A DNA stretch of 64,000 nt from Rhodovastum atsumiense (GTDB lineage: Bacteria > Pseudomonadota > Alphaproteobacteria > Acetobacterales > Acetobacteraceae), in the NCBI RefSeq assembly GCF_937425535.1, contig NZ_OW485601.1:2196501-2260500 (forward strand). The letters run 5' to 3'. The translations under genes and the position numbers were made by a program. Numbering within the stretch: the first letter of the stretch is position 1; every line of letters starts with the position of its first letter. Below are positions 51,470-61,643 of this stretch, piece after piece. The notes beneath the pieces are model-generated. The model was not told the DNA's origin, did no database searches, and worked only from the letters and a program-made list of their open reading frames with translations.

Positions 51470-51628
51470 TCAGTGATGGCGGAGGCTGTCGTCATCGAGC
51501 CGGACGACCCGGTTGAGCAGCGGCAGCAGCGCGAGCACCACACCGATGCCGCCGATCATGACGATGCTGAGGAAGAAATCGATCACGCTCAGGATGATGG
51601 CACCTTGCAGCGAATCCGGAACGATCAT
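51470..51628 (-). CDS. 52-aa single-span membrane protein, candidate small subunit of the decarboxylase
   Basis: A short but well-formed gene: ATG 51628 follows AGGAGG at normal spacing, and the frame ends 21 bp before the mmdB start. The product begins MIVPDSLQGAII, has a hydrophobic core of about 28 residues (IILSVIDFFLSIVMIGGIGV and LALLPLL) and ends in a charged tail (NRVVRLDDDSLRHH). Its position between the biotin carrier and beta subunit, and its size, recall the 55-residue epsilon subunit of the Veillonella methylmalonyl-CoA decarboxylase, but I see no clear sequence match; epsilon is related to the end of delta. Likely to stabilise the complex or anchor the carrier to the beta subunit (inference). 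Confidence 0.75.
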   Translation of the reverse strand: MIVPDSLQGAIILSVIDFFLSIVMIGGIGVVLALLPLLNRVVRLDDDSLRHH

Positions 51629-51683
51629 TCGAGCCTCCTGTGGCCGACCCGGGCTGGGGCGCCGGCTTGCATGGTCTTCGGTG

Positions 51684-52094
51684 TCAGCCCAGCGTCATCA
51701 GCACCTGGCCGGTTTCGACGCTGTCATTCGGCTTGACGGCAATGGTGGTGACCGTGCCCGAATTCTTGGCGAGCACAAAGGTTTTCATCTTCATCGCCTC
51801 GATGGTGGCGATCCGGTCACCCGGCTTCACCGCCTGCCCGACATGCGCGTCGATGGCGACCACGACGCCGGCCAGGGGTGCGACCTCGGCACCGGCGCCG
51901 CCGCCCTCCAGCACGGCCACCGGGGACGCCGCAGCCGGGGCTGGGGCTGCCGCCGACGGAGCGGCGGCGGGAACGACGGATGCAGCAGGGGCTGAAGCCG
52001 GCTGCGGCGCGCCCGGCTGGGCCGGTGCGGTGAGATCCTCGACGACGACATTGTAGCTGCGGCCATCGACGGTGATCCGAAAAGTCCTCTGCAT
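51684..52094 (-). CDS. mmdC: Biotin carrier subunit of the decarboxylase (MmdC-like)
   Basis: A 136-aa biotinyl protein. A short N-terminal strand region (FRITVDGRSYNVVVEDL) is followed by a flexible Pro/Ala linker of about 40 residues and the biotinyl domain with the acceptor Lys102 in EAMKMKT. It shuttles CO2 from the carboxyltransferase to the beta subunit. CGAGGAGCC precedes the ATG. There is no attached biotin carboxylase, and no such gene nearby, which favours decarboxylation over ATP-driven carboxylation. Confidence 0.93.
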   Translation of the reverse strand: MQRTFRITVDGRSYNVVVEDLTAPAQPGAPQPASAPAASVVPAAAPSAAAPAPAAASPVAVLEGGGAGAEVAPLAGVVVAIDAHVGQAVKPGDRIATIEAMKMKTFVLAKNSGTVTTIAVKPNDSVETGQVLMTLG

Positions 52095-52221
52095 GGCTCC
52101 TCGATTTTCCGGGTTCAGGCGTCTGGCGACGCAAACCGCTGCGGGCTTGCATCTTCATTCAGGGCCGGGCGGCGGGTTGGCGATGGCATGAGCGTTTCGT
52201 CCTGGTTCCGCGCCGGCCGGC

Positions 52222-52563
52222 TCAGTGGGGGCGATGGGATGTCTGGTGCAGCCACCGTCCCTGCGAGGACCAGACCTGCCCACGGGCAGTGTCCTCGATA
52301 TGCACGATGCGATGGCTGTCGAACATGGCAGCGACCGCGGCTGCGATCACCGGCAGATCCTCGGCAAGCCCGGGCGGGGAGGTCGCCGCCACCGCGGCCC
52401 GCGCCGAGACCAGCTCGGTCGTGGGGGCGCGGGTGTCGGTCGGCGAGTCCTGCGCGTAGCGGATCAGCGCCACGAGCAGGCGCCATCCCCAGTAGAAGCA
52501 GCTCAGCAGCCCGATGACGGCCAGCCAGTCACCGATCTGGCCGCGGAAGAGGGGCTCATACAT
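52222..52563 (-). CDS. mmdD: OadG-like membrane-anchor subunit of the decarboxylase (MmdD)
   Basis: A 113-aa protein with one N-terminal membrane helix (WLAVIGLLSCFYWGWRLLVALI, about residues 12-33), a flexible acidic/Pro stretch and a C-terminal segment PVIAAAVAAMFDSHRIVHIED plus GRWLHQTSH, the pattern of OadG/MmdD delta-type subunits that tie the carboxyltransferase to the membrane. AAGGAGG precedes the ATG. It follows the alpha subunit gene by 25 bp. The gap to mmdC is 127 bp and holds only a 24-codon open frame of doubtful value. Confidence 0.85.
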   Translation of the reverse strand: MYEPLFRGQIGDWLAVIGLLSCFYWGWRLLVALIRYAQDSPTDTRAPTTELVSARAAVAATSPPGLAEDLPVIAAAVAAMFDSHRIVHIEDTARGQVWSSQGRWLHQTSHRPH

Positions 52564-52588
52564 GGGGGAAACCTCCTTGCCCTGCGCG

Positions 52589-54136
52589 CTACAGCGGGAT
52601 GTTGCCGTGCTTCTTGGGCGGCCGGGTCTCTCGCTTGGTCGCGGCCTTGCGCAGCGACAGCACCACCGTCCAGCGGGTCGCCGCCGGATCGATCACATCG
52701 GTGATGTAGCCGTGGCCGGCGGACAGATAGGGTGTCGCGAATTCGGCGCGATAGGCAGCGGCCAGCTCGGCGGCCTTGGCGCGACGATCCTCGGCGGCCT
52801 TCAGTTCCTTGCTGTAGAGCACGTTGACCGCGCCTTCGGCCCCCATCACCGCGATCTCGGCGGTCGGCCAGGCATAGACGAAATCCGCCCCCATTTCCTG
52901 GCTGCACATGGCAAGATAGGACCCGCCATAGGCCTTGCGCAGGATCACCGTGACCTTCGGCACCGTCGCCGAGGCATAGGCGAACAGCATCTTGGCGCCA
53001 TGGCGGATGATGCCGCCGCGCTCCTGCTCCACGCCCGGCAGGAAGCCGGGCACGTCGACCAGCGTGACCAGCGGGATGTTGAAGGCGTTGCAGAAGCGGA
53101 TGAAGCGGGCCCCCTTGTCGGCGGCGTCGATGTCCAGCGCGCCCGCCTTCACCAGCGACTGGTTGGCGATCAGCCCCACCACGAAGCCGCCGATGCGGGC
53201 GAAGCCGACGATCAGGTTGCCGGCGAAGTCGGCATGCACTTCCAGCAGCTCGCCGTCATCGACCAGCCTCGCGATCACCGGCCGCACATCCATCGGCAGC
53301 GTCGGGTCATCGGGGATCAGGTCGTGGATGGCGAGGTCGGGTGTCTCGTCGATGTCCAGGCTCGGCCGGTGCGGCGGATCCTCGGCGTTGTTGGACGGCA
53401 GGTAGCTGAGCAGCCGACGCACCAGGGAAACGGCATGGGCATCGTCCTCGGCGAGGAAATGCACGTTGCCGCTGACCGCGGCATGCATCGCCGCGCCGCC
53501 GACCTCGTCCATCGTCACCGTTCGCCCGGTCACCGCCTTGATCACCTCCGGGCCGGTGATGAACATGCGGGCGTTGTTGCGGGTCATGACGACGAAGTCC
53601 ATCAGCGCCGGCGAATAGGCCGCGCCCCCCGCGCAGGGCCCGCAGACCACCGCGATCTGCGGCACCACGCCCGAGAGCAGGACGTTCTGGAAGAACACCT
53701 CGCCATAGCCCGAGAGCGCGTCCACCGCTTCCTGGATGCGCGCCCCGCCGGAGTCGTTGAACGCCACCACCGGCATCCCGGCGCGGCCGGCAAGCTGCAT
53801 GGCCCGCACGATCTTGGCGGCATGCATCTTCCCGAGCGTGCCGGCGGCCACCATGAAATCCTGGCTGAAGGAAGCGACCGGCCGACCATCGACATAGCCG
53901 GTGCCGGCCACCACGCCATCGGCCGGGAAGTCCTTGGTCACGCCACCCTGCGGGTTGGCGCGAATATGCATGCCGATTTCCTGGAAGGTGCCCTCCTGGA
54001 ACAGCCCATTCAGCCGCTCGCGGGCGGTGAGTTGCCCCAGCTCGTGGCGGGCCTTGGCCTTGTCCTCGCCGCCAGCAGTGGCGATCCTGGCGCTGCGCTC
54101 GCGCAGTTCTTCCAAAAGCTTGGCAGACAGCGTCAT
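52589..54136 (-). CDS. mmdA: Methylmalonyl-CoA decarboxylase alpha (carboxyltransferase) subunit
   Basis: A 515-aa acyl-CoA carboxyltransferase of the PccB/MmdA type: ARERLNGLFQEGTFQEIG, SQDFMVAAGTLGKMHAAKI, DSGGARIQEAVDALSGYGEVF, CGPCAGGAAYSPALMDFVVM, then GFARIGGFVVGLIANQS, LVDVPGFLPGVEQE and KAYGGSYLAMCSQEMGADFVYAWPTAEIAVMG in parts. It moves CO2 between methylmalonyl-CoA and biotin. PccB has the same fold, so the substrate is inferred from the neighbours: mutase, epimerase and Na+-pump subunits. The ATG at 54136 lies after GGTGGAAAG. It follows the epimerase gene by 61 bp. Confidence 0.93.
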   Translation of the reverse strand: MTLSAKLLEELRERSARIATAGGEDKAKARHELGQLTARERLNGLFQEGTFQEIGMHIRANPQGGVTKDFPADGVVAGTGYVDGRPVASFSQDFMVAAGTLGKMHAAKIVRAMQLAGRAGMPVVAFNDSGGARIQEAVDALSGYGEVFFQNVLLSGVVPQIAVVCGPCAGGAAYSPALMDFVVMTRNNARMFITGPEVIKAVTGRTVTMDEVGGAAMHAAVSGNVHFLAEDDAHAVSLVRRLLSYLPSNNAEDPPHRPSLDIDETPDLAIHDLIPDDPTLPMDVRPVIARLVDDGELLEVHADFAGNLIVGFARIGGFVVGLIANQSLVKAGALDIDAADKGARFIRFCNAFNIPLVTLVDVPGFLPGVEQERGGIIRHGAKMLFAYASATVPKVTVILRKAYGGSYLAMCSQEMGADFVYAWPTAEIAVMGAEGAVNVLYSKELKAAEDRRAKAAELAAAYRAEFATPYLSAGHGYITDVIDPAATRWTVVLSLRKAATKRETRPPKKHGNIPL

Positions 54137-54197
54137 TCTTTCCACCCGTCGTTGCATCGCCAGGCACCGCCCTCGCGGCGGTGCCCGCATCGTTGCG

Positions 54198-54602
54198 TCA
54201 GGCCTGCTGCAGCTCCACCAGCGTGCCGTTGAGATCCTTTGGATGCAGGAACAGGACCGGCTTGTCATGCGCGCCGATCTTCGGCTCGCCGTCGCCCAGC
54301 ACCCGCAATCCGACGGATTTCAACTGGTCGCGGGCGACCAGGATATCGTCCACCTCGAAACACATGTGATGGATGCCGCCCGAGGGATTCTTTTCAAGAA
54401 AGGCCGCGATCGGCGAGCGCTCGCCCAGCGGGTTGATCAGCTCGATGCGGGTGTTGTCGACATCGACGAAGACCACGGTGACACCGTGCGCGGGCTGCGG
54501 CAGCGGGTCGGACACCGTGGCACCGAGCTTCTCGCGATAGGTCCGGGCCGCCGCCTCGAGATCGGGCACGGCGATCGCGACATGGTTCAGCCTGCCAAGC
54601 AT
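54198..54602 (-). CDS. mce: Methylmalonyl-CoA epimerase
   Basis: A 134-aa glyoxalase-fold enzyme swapping the (R) and (S) forms of methylmalonyl-CoA. Motifs: LNHVAIAVPDLEAAARTY with a metal His, HGVTVVFVDVDNTRIELINPLGE, GGIHHMCFEVDDI with the second His and LHPKDLNGTLVELQQ with the metal Glu. CAGGAGGGC precedes the ATG. First gene of the mce-mmdA-mmdD-mmdC-mmdB operon, which links the mutase and decarboxylase stereochemically. Confidence 0.95.
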   Translation of the reverse strand: MLGRLNHVAIAVPDLEAAARTYREKLGATVSDPLPQPAHGVTVVFVDVDNTRIELINPLGERSPIAAFLEKNPSGGIHHMCFEVDDILVARDQLKSVGLRVLGDGEPKIGAHDKPVLFLHPKDLNGTLVELQQA

Positions 54603-54875
54603 GGACGCCCTCCTGTGTTTCGTCTTGCCGGACGAGCATGGCGGTATGGACGCAAGGTCCCCGTCACTCTTTGCCCTTTCGCCGGCATCCTGCGTCTTCC
54701 ATGACGCACAGTGTCCCTCATCACGGTCGATTGCTCAACAGTGCCGGGATCCGTTGAAGGGTACGAAAAATCACGAGTCCGATTCCCCGTGACACATCGG
54801 CGACGCCGAAGGACGGGTGGCAAGCCACCCGTCCCTGGTTTCACCCTGCCTGCAGGCAGATCCGAGCTGTGCGGC

Positions 54876-56726
<1,851 letters not shown>

Positions 56727-57130
56727 GCGATCCTTCCCGATTGGCGCGCCGGTATCGCCGTGGGTTGAGAGAAGGCGAACGGCGCCTGATCAGTGGCCGG
56801 CATCCCCCCGGCGCGATGGCATTCATTCGAAAATGCCCTGAAACCACGGACAGCAGCAACCGAGGTGTCTGGACCCGTTGCGATCAGTTCGGATCGCCAT
56901 GCCGGCGACGCTGACCGCACCGCTTCCCTGCTCCGGAGTATGCCTTCTGCCGAGCGGACAGGATACAGCCATTTGATCGGATGCGAACCCGCATTCGTTC
57001 GAAATCCGGCCCAATCGGACAGACGACCCCGCAGGGAGGCCGCATGCACCGTCCCGCTCGCCCGGGATGGCGATCCCGGTCATGGTTCCACGCATGGGTG
57101 GCGGAGAACAAGCCCCCTGAGGCACCGCCG
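56727..57130. other. Intergenic region between pckG and the dodecin gene
   Basis: About 400 bp. Near 56815-56840 GGCATT and AATGCC flank an AT-rich 8-mer, a possible operator upstream of pckG. Open frames on both strands have no ribosome sites or conserved features. Confidence 0.4.
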
Positions 57131-57147
57131 CCCGGCATGGCCGGGCC
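57131..57147 (-). terminator. GC-rich hairpin downstream of the dodecin gene
   Basis: GCCCGGC and GCCGGGC type arms around a 3-nt loop about 35 bp after the dodecin stop on the minus strand. No U tract; low certainty. Confidence 0.35.
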
Positions 57148-57181
57148 GGTGAGGACCCTCCGGCACAGCCTCGACCTTTGG

Positions 57182-57394
57182 TTATGCCTCTTCGAGGGTG
57201 AAGCCGACCTTGAGCGTCACCTGGTAATGGCCGACCTTGCCGTCCACCACCTCGCCCCGCACCTGGACCACCTCGAACCAGCGGATGTTGCGAACTGTCT
57301 CGGCGGCCCTGGCAATGGCCACCTGGATCGCGTCCGAGACGCTCTCACGCGAGGTGCCAACGAGGTCGATCATCTTGTAGACGTGTCCGGTCAT
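57182..57394 (-). CDS. Dodecin family flavin-storage protein
   Basis: A 70-aa protein that assembles into dodecamers binding riboflavin or related flavins. It shows the family order: VYKMIDLVGTSRESVSDAIQVAIARAAETVRNIRWFEVVQVRGEV in parts, with the Trp in IRWFEV that stacks on the isoalloxazine ring, and the ending YQVTLKVGFTLEE. GGGAGGGGGC precedes ATG 57394. Confidence 0.93.
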   Translation of the reverse strand: MTGHVYKMIDLVGTSRESVSDAIQVAIARAAETVRNIRWFEVVQVRGEVVDGKVGHYQVTLKVGFTLEEA

Positions 57395-57572
57395 GAATGC
57401 CCCCTCCCGTCCCCGACCTGTGCACGACCACGGCCACCGGCGGCGGCTGCGTCGTGGCACCTCCTTTTGATACCGGTCGGGTCCGGCGCCGGGGAGATGG
57501 CATCGTCCCGGGCCGGATGACGTTCCCGTGGGTCGCACCGCAGCGTCGGGGCCAGTGGTCCGCTGCTACCGC

Positions 57573-58859
57573 TCAGGGCGGGGCGTACCCGGCCTGCGCC
57601 ACCGCCGCCGGCCGGCCGGGCAGATGCAGCCGCGTGTGACGCGGCGGCGATTCCGCAATGACGGTTCCGCGTCGCACCACGGCAAGCCGCGCGGCGCGCA
57701 GGCGGATCGCCTCGATCGGATCGGCCGCGTCCAGCAGCACCATGTCGGCATGACACCCCGGTGACAGGCCATACTCCGCCAGCCCGAGGATGCGCGCGGC
57801 ATTGGTCGTCACCGCATCAAAACAAAACCGCATGCCTTCGCGGCTGGTCATCATGCCCACGTGCAGCCCCATATGCGCCACGTCCAGCATGTCCGCGCCG
57901 CCGAGCGGGTACCAGGGATCCATCACGCAGTCATGACCGAACGCCACCGTGACCCCCGCCTGACGCAGCTCCGGCACCCGCGTCATGCCGCGCCGCTTGG
58001 GATAGGTGTCGTGCCGCCCCTGCAGCGTGATGTTGATCAGCGGATTGGCGATCGCGGCGACCCCGGCCTCCGCCATCAGCGGCAGCAGCTTCGAGACGTA
58101 GTAATTGTCCATCGAATGCATCGAGGTCAGATGCGACCCGGCCACGCGGCCCGCCAGGCCCAGGCGCTGCGTCTCGGCGGCCAGGGTCTCGATGTGGCGC
58201 GAGTGCGGGTCATCGCTCTCGTCGCAATGCATGTCCACCATCAGGCCACGGCGTGCGGCGATGGCACAGAGCGCGCGCACCGACTCCGCGCCATCGGCCA
58301 TGGTCCGCTCGAAATGCGGGATGCCGCCAACCACGTCCACGCCCATGTCGAGCGCCCGCTCCAGGTTGGCCGCGGCCCCGGGTGCGCGTAGATAGCCGTC
58401 CTGCGGAAAGGCGACCAGTTGCAGGTCGATCCAGGGCCGGACGCACTCGCGCACCTCCAGCAGGGCCTCGACCGCGAGCAGGCGTGGGTCGCAGACATCC
58501 ACATGGCTGCGAATCGCCAGCAGCCCCTGCGCCACCGCCAGGTCACAGTAGCGCAGGGCGCGTTCCACCACTGCCTCCCGGGTCAGGGTCGGCTTCAGTT
58601 CCCCCCACAGCGCGATCCCCTCCAGCAAGGTGCCGGACTGGTTCAGCCGCGGCAGCCCGAGCGAAAGGGTCGAATCGAGATGGAAATGAGCATCCACGAA
58701 AGGCGGCGAGACCAGTCGCCCGCCGGCATCGATCACCCGCCCGGCGGCGGCGGTGATGCCGGGGGCGACGGCCTGGATCCTGCCCTGGGCGCAGGCGATG
58801 TCCACGCCACGCTGCCCATCCGGCAGGCAGGCGTCATGGATGATCAGGTCGAAGCTCAT
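57573..58859 (-). CDS. Amidohydrolase, cytosine deaminase-like
   Basis: A 428-aa metal-dependent amidohydrolase of the CodA group. Metal and catalytic motifs: HFHLD near residue 58, IRSHVDVCDP, HCDESDD (His and Glu), SHLTSMH and the late Asp in FGHDCVMDPWYPLGGADML, which is close to the CodA motif. It would deaminate cytosine, isocytosine or another N-heterocycle. It is divergent from a nucleoside/base ABC transporter, consistent with salvage of imported bases. A neighbouring-family substrate (for example creatinine or isoguanine) cannot be excluded. Confidence 0.88.
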   Translation of the reverse strand: MSFDLIIHDACLPDGQRGVDIACAQGRIQAVAPGITAAAGRVIDAGGRLVSPPFVDAHFHLDSTLSLGLPRLNQSGTLLEGIALWGELKPTLTREAVVERALRYCDLAVAQGLLAIRSHVDVCDPRLLAVEALLEVRECVRPWIDLQLVAFPQDGYLRAPGAAANLERALDMGVDVVGGIPHFERTMADGAESVRALCAIAARRGLMVDMHCDESDDPHSRHIETLAAETQRLGLAGRVAGSHLTSMHSMDNYYVSKLLPLMAEAGVAAIANPLINITLQGRHDTYPKRRGMTRVPELRQAGVTVAFGHDCVMDPWYPLGGADMLDVAHMGLHVGMMTSREGMRFCFDAVTTNAARILGLAEYGLSPGCHADMVLLDAADPIEAIRLRAARLAVVRRGTVIAESPPRHTRLHLPGRPAAVAQAGYAPP

Positions 58860-59058
58860 CAGGGCCTCCGCGCTCGGGCGATCTGGTCATGATTATGACG
58901 GCTTGGCCCCGGCTCGCCCATCCGCCAGACTGCGCGGCCGTGAGCACGAGCGCGCCGCCTTCGGCACGATATTTGCCTCTCCGCGGGTTTTCCTGCGCGG
59001 GGTGTCGTTCGCTGCCCGCAGGTCCAAACCGGGCGCATCCCAGGGTGAAGGCATATCA

Positions 59059-60072
59059 ATGACGACTCGAACCGATTCCCCCGCCGGCCTCGGCCGCCGC
59101 GGCGCGCTGACGCTTGGCGCTGCCACCCTGCTCGGGGCCCTGCCGGCGCGCGGGCATGCCGCGGCACCGCTGAAGGTGGGCGCCATCTTCTCCACCCCGA
59201 TCGAGGAGCCGTGGGACCACCAGATCCATGTCGCCCTGGTGCAGGCGCAGAAGGTGCACGGCATCGCCTATCAATGGTCCGAGCACGTCGCCGCCGCCGA
59301 TTTCGGCCGGGTGATGCGCGAATATGCCGAGAAGGGCTGTGCCCTGGTGGTGGGTGACGCCTTCGCCGCCGAAACCATCGCCCGCCGCGTCGCGCGATCC
59401 TATCCCAAGGTAGCCTTTGCCTTCGGCTCCGGCCAGGGCCCGGTCAATCCGAATTTCAGCGTATTCGACAACTGGATTCACGAGCCCGCCTATCTCAGCG
59501 GCATGATCGCCGGCAAGATGACGAAGTCGGGCGTGGTCGGCTCGGTCGCCGCCATGGACATCCCGGAGGTCGCCCGGCTGGTGAATGCCTTCAATCTCGG
59601 CGCCCGTGATGCCCGTCCGGACGTGAAGTGCAAGGTCACCTTCATCGGTTCGTTCTTCGATCCCCCCAAGGCAAAGGAAGCCGCGGTCGCGCAGATCGAG
59701 GCCGGGGTGGACGTGATCTTCGCCGAGCGCTTCGGCGTCATCGAGGCGGCAAAGGAACGAAACATCCTGGCCATCTCCAACATGTCCGACCAATCGGCGC
59801 TGGCGCCGGACACGGTCATCACCGGCCCGGTCTGGGATATGTGGCCGACGATCGACGCGGTGGTGAAGATGGTGAAGGCCGGTGTGTTCACCGCGCAGGA
59901 TCTCGGCAGTTTCTCCTTCATGGCCAAGGGTGGCGCGAAGCTGGCCCCGTTCCATGCCTGGGAGCAGAAGCTGCCCGCCGATGTGCGCAAGCTGGTGGCG
60001 CAGAAGCAGGCCGAGATCATCGACGGCACGTTCCGCGTACCGGTGATCGAGACCACGCCGAAATCCGAGTAG
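59059..60072 (+). CDS. BMP-family ABC transporter substrate-binding protein
   Basis: A 337-aa periplasmic lipoprotein-like binding protein of the basic membrane protein (PnrA/Med) family, which binds nucleosides, purines or related bases. The N-terminus has a Tat-like GRRGALTLGAATLLG run. Family features: KVGAIFSTPIEEPWDHQIHVALVQAQ, FGSGQGPVNPNFSVFDNWIHEPAYLSGMIAG and VDVIFAERFGVIEAAKE (each in part). GAAGG nine bases before ATG 59059 sets the start. First of four transporter genes; ends 6 bp before the ATPase start. Confidence 0.92.
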   Translation: MTTRTDSPAGLGRRGALTLGAATLLGALPARGHAAAPLKVGAIFSTPIEEPWDHQIHVALVQAQKVHGIAYQWSEHVAAADFGRVMREYAEKGCALVVGDAFAAETIARRVARSYPKVAFAFGSGQGPVNPNFSVFDNWIHEPAYLSGMIAGKMTKSGVVGSVAAMDIPEVARLVNAFNLGARDARPDVKCKVTFIGSFFDPPKAKEAAVAQIEAGVDVIFAERFGVIEAAKERNILAISNMSDQSALAPDTVITGPVWDMWPTIDAVVKMVKAGVFTAQDLGSFSFMAKGGAKLAPFHAWEQKLPADVRKLVAQKQAEIIDGTFRVPVIETTPKSE

Positions 60073-60077
60073 CATTC

Positions 60078-61643
60078 ATGTCCGGGATCCAAGGGCCTCC
60101 GGCCCTTGGCGAGGTGCAGGGGCAGAGCCCCTGCCGGGGTCCGGGGCAGCGCCCCGGCGCGCTGGTCGCCATGCGCGGGATTTCCAAGCGTTTCGGCACG
60201 GTGCAGGCCTGCGCCGGGATCGATCTCACGGTCCATGCCGGCGAGATCCTGGGTTTGCTGGGCGAGAACGGTGCCGGCAAGACCACGTTGATGAACATCC
60301 TGTTCGGCACCTATGCGGCCGATGCGGGATCGATCGAGGTGGATGGTCGTCCCGTGCGCGTCGCCAGTTCCGCGGATGCGCTGCGGCTTGGCATCGGCAT
60401 GGTGCACCAGCATTTCCAGCTCGTGCCGCGACACACCGTGCTGGAAAATCTGCTGGTCGGCCGTGGCCTCGACCGCGCCACCGCGCTGGCGCGGCTGGAA
60501 GCAATCGGCCGTGACTTCCGTCTCATGCTCGCCCCGGATGCGCTGGTCGGTGACCTGTCGGTGGGTGAGCAGCAGCGGGTCGAGATCGCCAAGAGCCTGG
60601 TGCGTGGCGCGCGCGTGCTGGTGCTGGACGAGCCCACCGCCACGCTGACGCCCGAGGAAAGCCGTGGCCTGTTCGCCGCCTTGCGGGCGATGGCGGCGCG
60701 TGGGCTCGGCGTGATCTTCATCAGCCACAAACTTGGCGAAGTGCTTGATCTCACCTCGCGCATCACCGTGCTGCGCCATGGCCGCGTGGTGGCGGCGTGC
60801 GACAACGACGGCACGCTGTCAAGGGCCGGTCTGGCGCGCATGATGTGCGGGCGGGAACTGGCGCCGCCGGTGCGCGAGGCGCTCGCGCCAGGCCGTCCCC
60901 TGCTGCAGATCGAGACCGTCTCCGCCCGCCGGGGCCGCAGTGCGCTGCACGAGGTTTCGCTGACAGTGCGCGCGCATGAGATCGTCGGCATCGCCGGGGT
61001 CGCCGGCAACGGCCAGCGGGAACTCGCGGACCTTGTTGCCGGCGTGCTGTCGCCGGAACGGGGCCGCGTGCTGGTGGAAGGGGTCCCCGTGCCGCGTCCC
61101 GATCCCAGGGAGATGCAGGCACGGGGGATCGGTCGCGTGCCGGAGGACCGGCTGGTCACCGGCATGATCCCCAGCCTGTCACTGGCCGAGAGCATGGCGC
61201 TGCCACGCTTCGGCCAGAAGCCGTTCAGCCGCTTCGGCCTGCTCGACCGCGCCGCCATGCGGCGTTTCGCCCAGGAGCAGATCTTCCGCTTCGATATCCG
61301 CACCAGCGGGCCGCAGGCGCGCAGTGGCACGCTTTCTGGCGGCAATCTGCAAAAGGCGCTGCTGGCACGCGAGCTTGCCTGGAATCCGCGCCTGCTGCTG
61401 GTGGCGCAGCCGACGCGCGGCATCGATATCGGGGCCGCCGAGCGCGTGCACCGCTGCTTTCTCGACCTGCGCCGCGCGGGTGGCGGGGTGCTGCTGATCA
61501 GCGAGGACCTGGAAGAATTGTTCGCGCTTTCCGACCGCATCGCGGTGATGTTCGCCGGCCGCATCGTCGCCGACCTGCCCGTGGCCGAGGCGAGCGTCGA
61601 GCGCATCGGCCTGCTGATGGCCGGCGTGGCCGAGGCGGCATGA
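60078..61643 (+). CDS. Nucleoside/base ABC transporter ATP-binding protein (two ABC domains)
   Basis: A protein of about 521 aa with two ATPase halves. First half: Walker A GENGAGKTTLMNIL, signature LSVGEQQRVEIAKSL, Walker B VLVLDEPTATLTPEE. Second half: degenerate GVAGNGQRELADLV, signature LSGGNLQKALLAREL, and LLVAQPTRGIDIGAAE, the arrangement of RbsA/YufO-type importers. Starting at ATG 60078 makes the first 28 residues the translation of a triple-hairpin repeat (MSGIQGPPALGEVQGQSPCR...). The alternative ATG 60171 gives 490 aa but trims the first strand of the domain and lacks a ribosome site. Stop overlaps the next start by ATGA. Confidence 0.9.
   Translation: MSGIQGPPALGEVQGQSPCRGPGQRPGALVAMRGISKRFGTVQACAGIDLTVHAGEILGLLGENGAGKTTLMNILFGTYAADAGSIEVDGRPVRVASSADALRLGIGMVHQHFQLVPRHTVLENLLVGRGLDRATALARLEAIGRDFRLMLAPDALVGDLSVGEQQRVEIAKSLVRGARVLVLDEPTATLTPEESRGLFAALRAMAARGLGVIFISHKLGEVLDLTSRITVLRHGRVVAACDNDGTLSRAGLARMMCGRELAPPVREALAPGRPLLQIETVSARRGRSALHEVSLTVRAHEIVGIAGVAGNGQRELADLVAGVLSPERGRVLVEGVPVPRPDPREMQARGIGRVPEDRLVTGMIPSLSLAESMALPRFGQKPFSRFGLLDRAAMRRFAQEQIFRFDIRTSGPQARSGTLSGGNLQKALLARELAWNPRLLLVAQPTRGIDIGAAERVHRCFLDLRRAGGGVLLISEDLEELFALSDRIAVMFAGRIVADLPVAEASVERIGLLMAGVAEAA
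60084..60157 (+). repeat. Triple-hairpin repeat, copy C, in frame with an ABC ATPase
   Basis: CCAAGGGCC-TCC-GGCCCTTGG (60089-60109), CAGGGGC-AGA-GCCCCTG (60117-60133) and CCGGGGC-AGC-GCCCCGG (60141-60157). All 74 bases are open in the reading frame of the ATPase gene. Confidence 0.85.

Noticed and set aside
49394-51736. A 780-codon open frame spanning meaB, the repeats and mmdB antisense
   Set aside because: Passes through two genes and a repeat; composition is His/Gln/Asp-rich shadow and no domain is visible.
52113-52190. A 24-codon open frame between mmdD and mmdC
   Set aside because: Has a weak AGGA site but no hydrophobic or conserved character; too short to support without comparative data.
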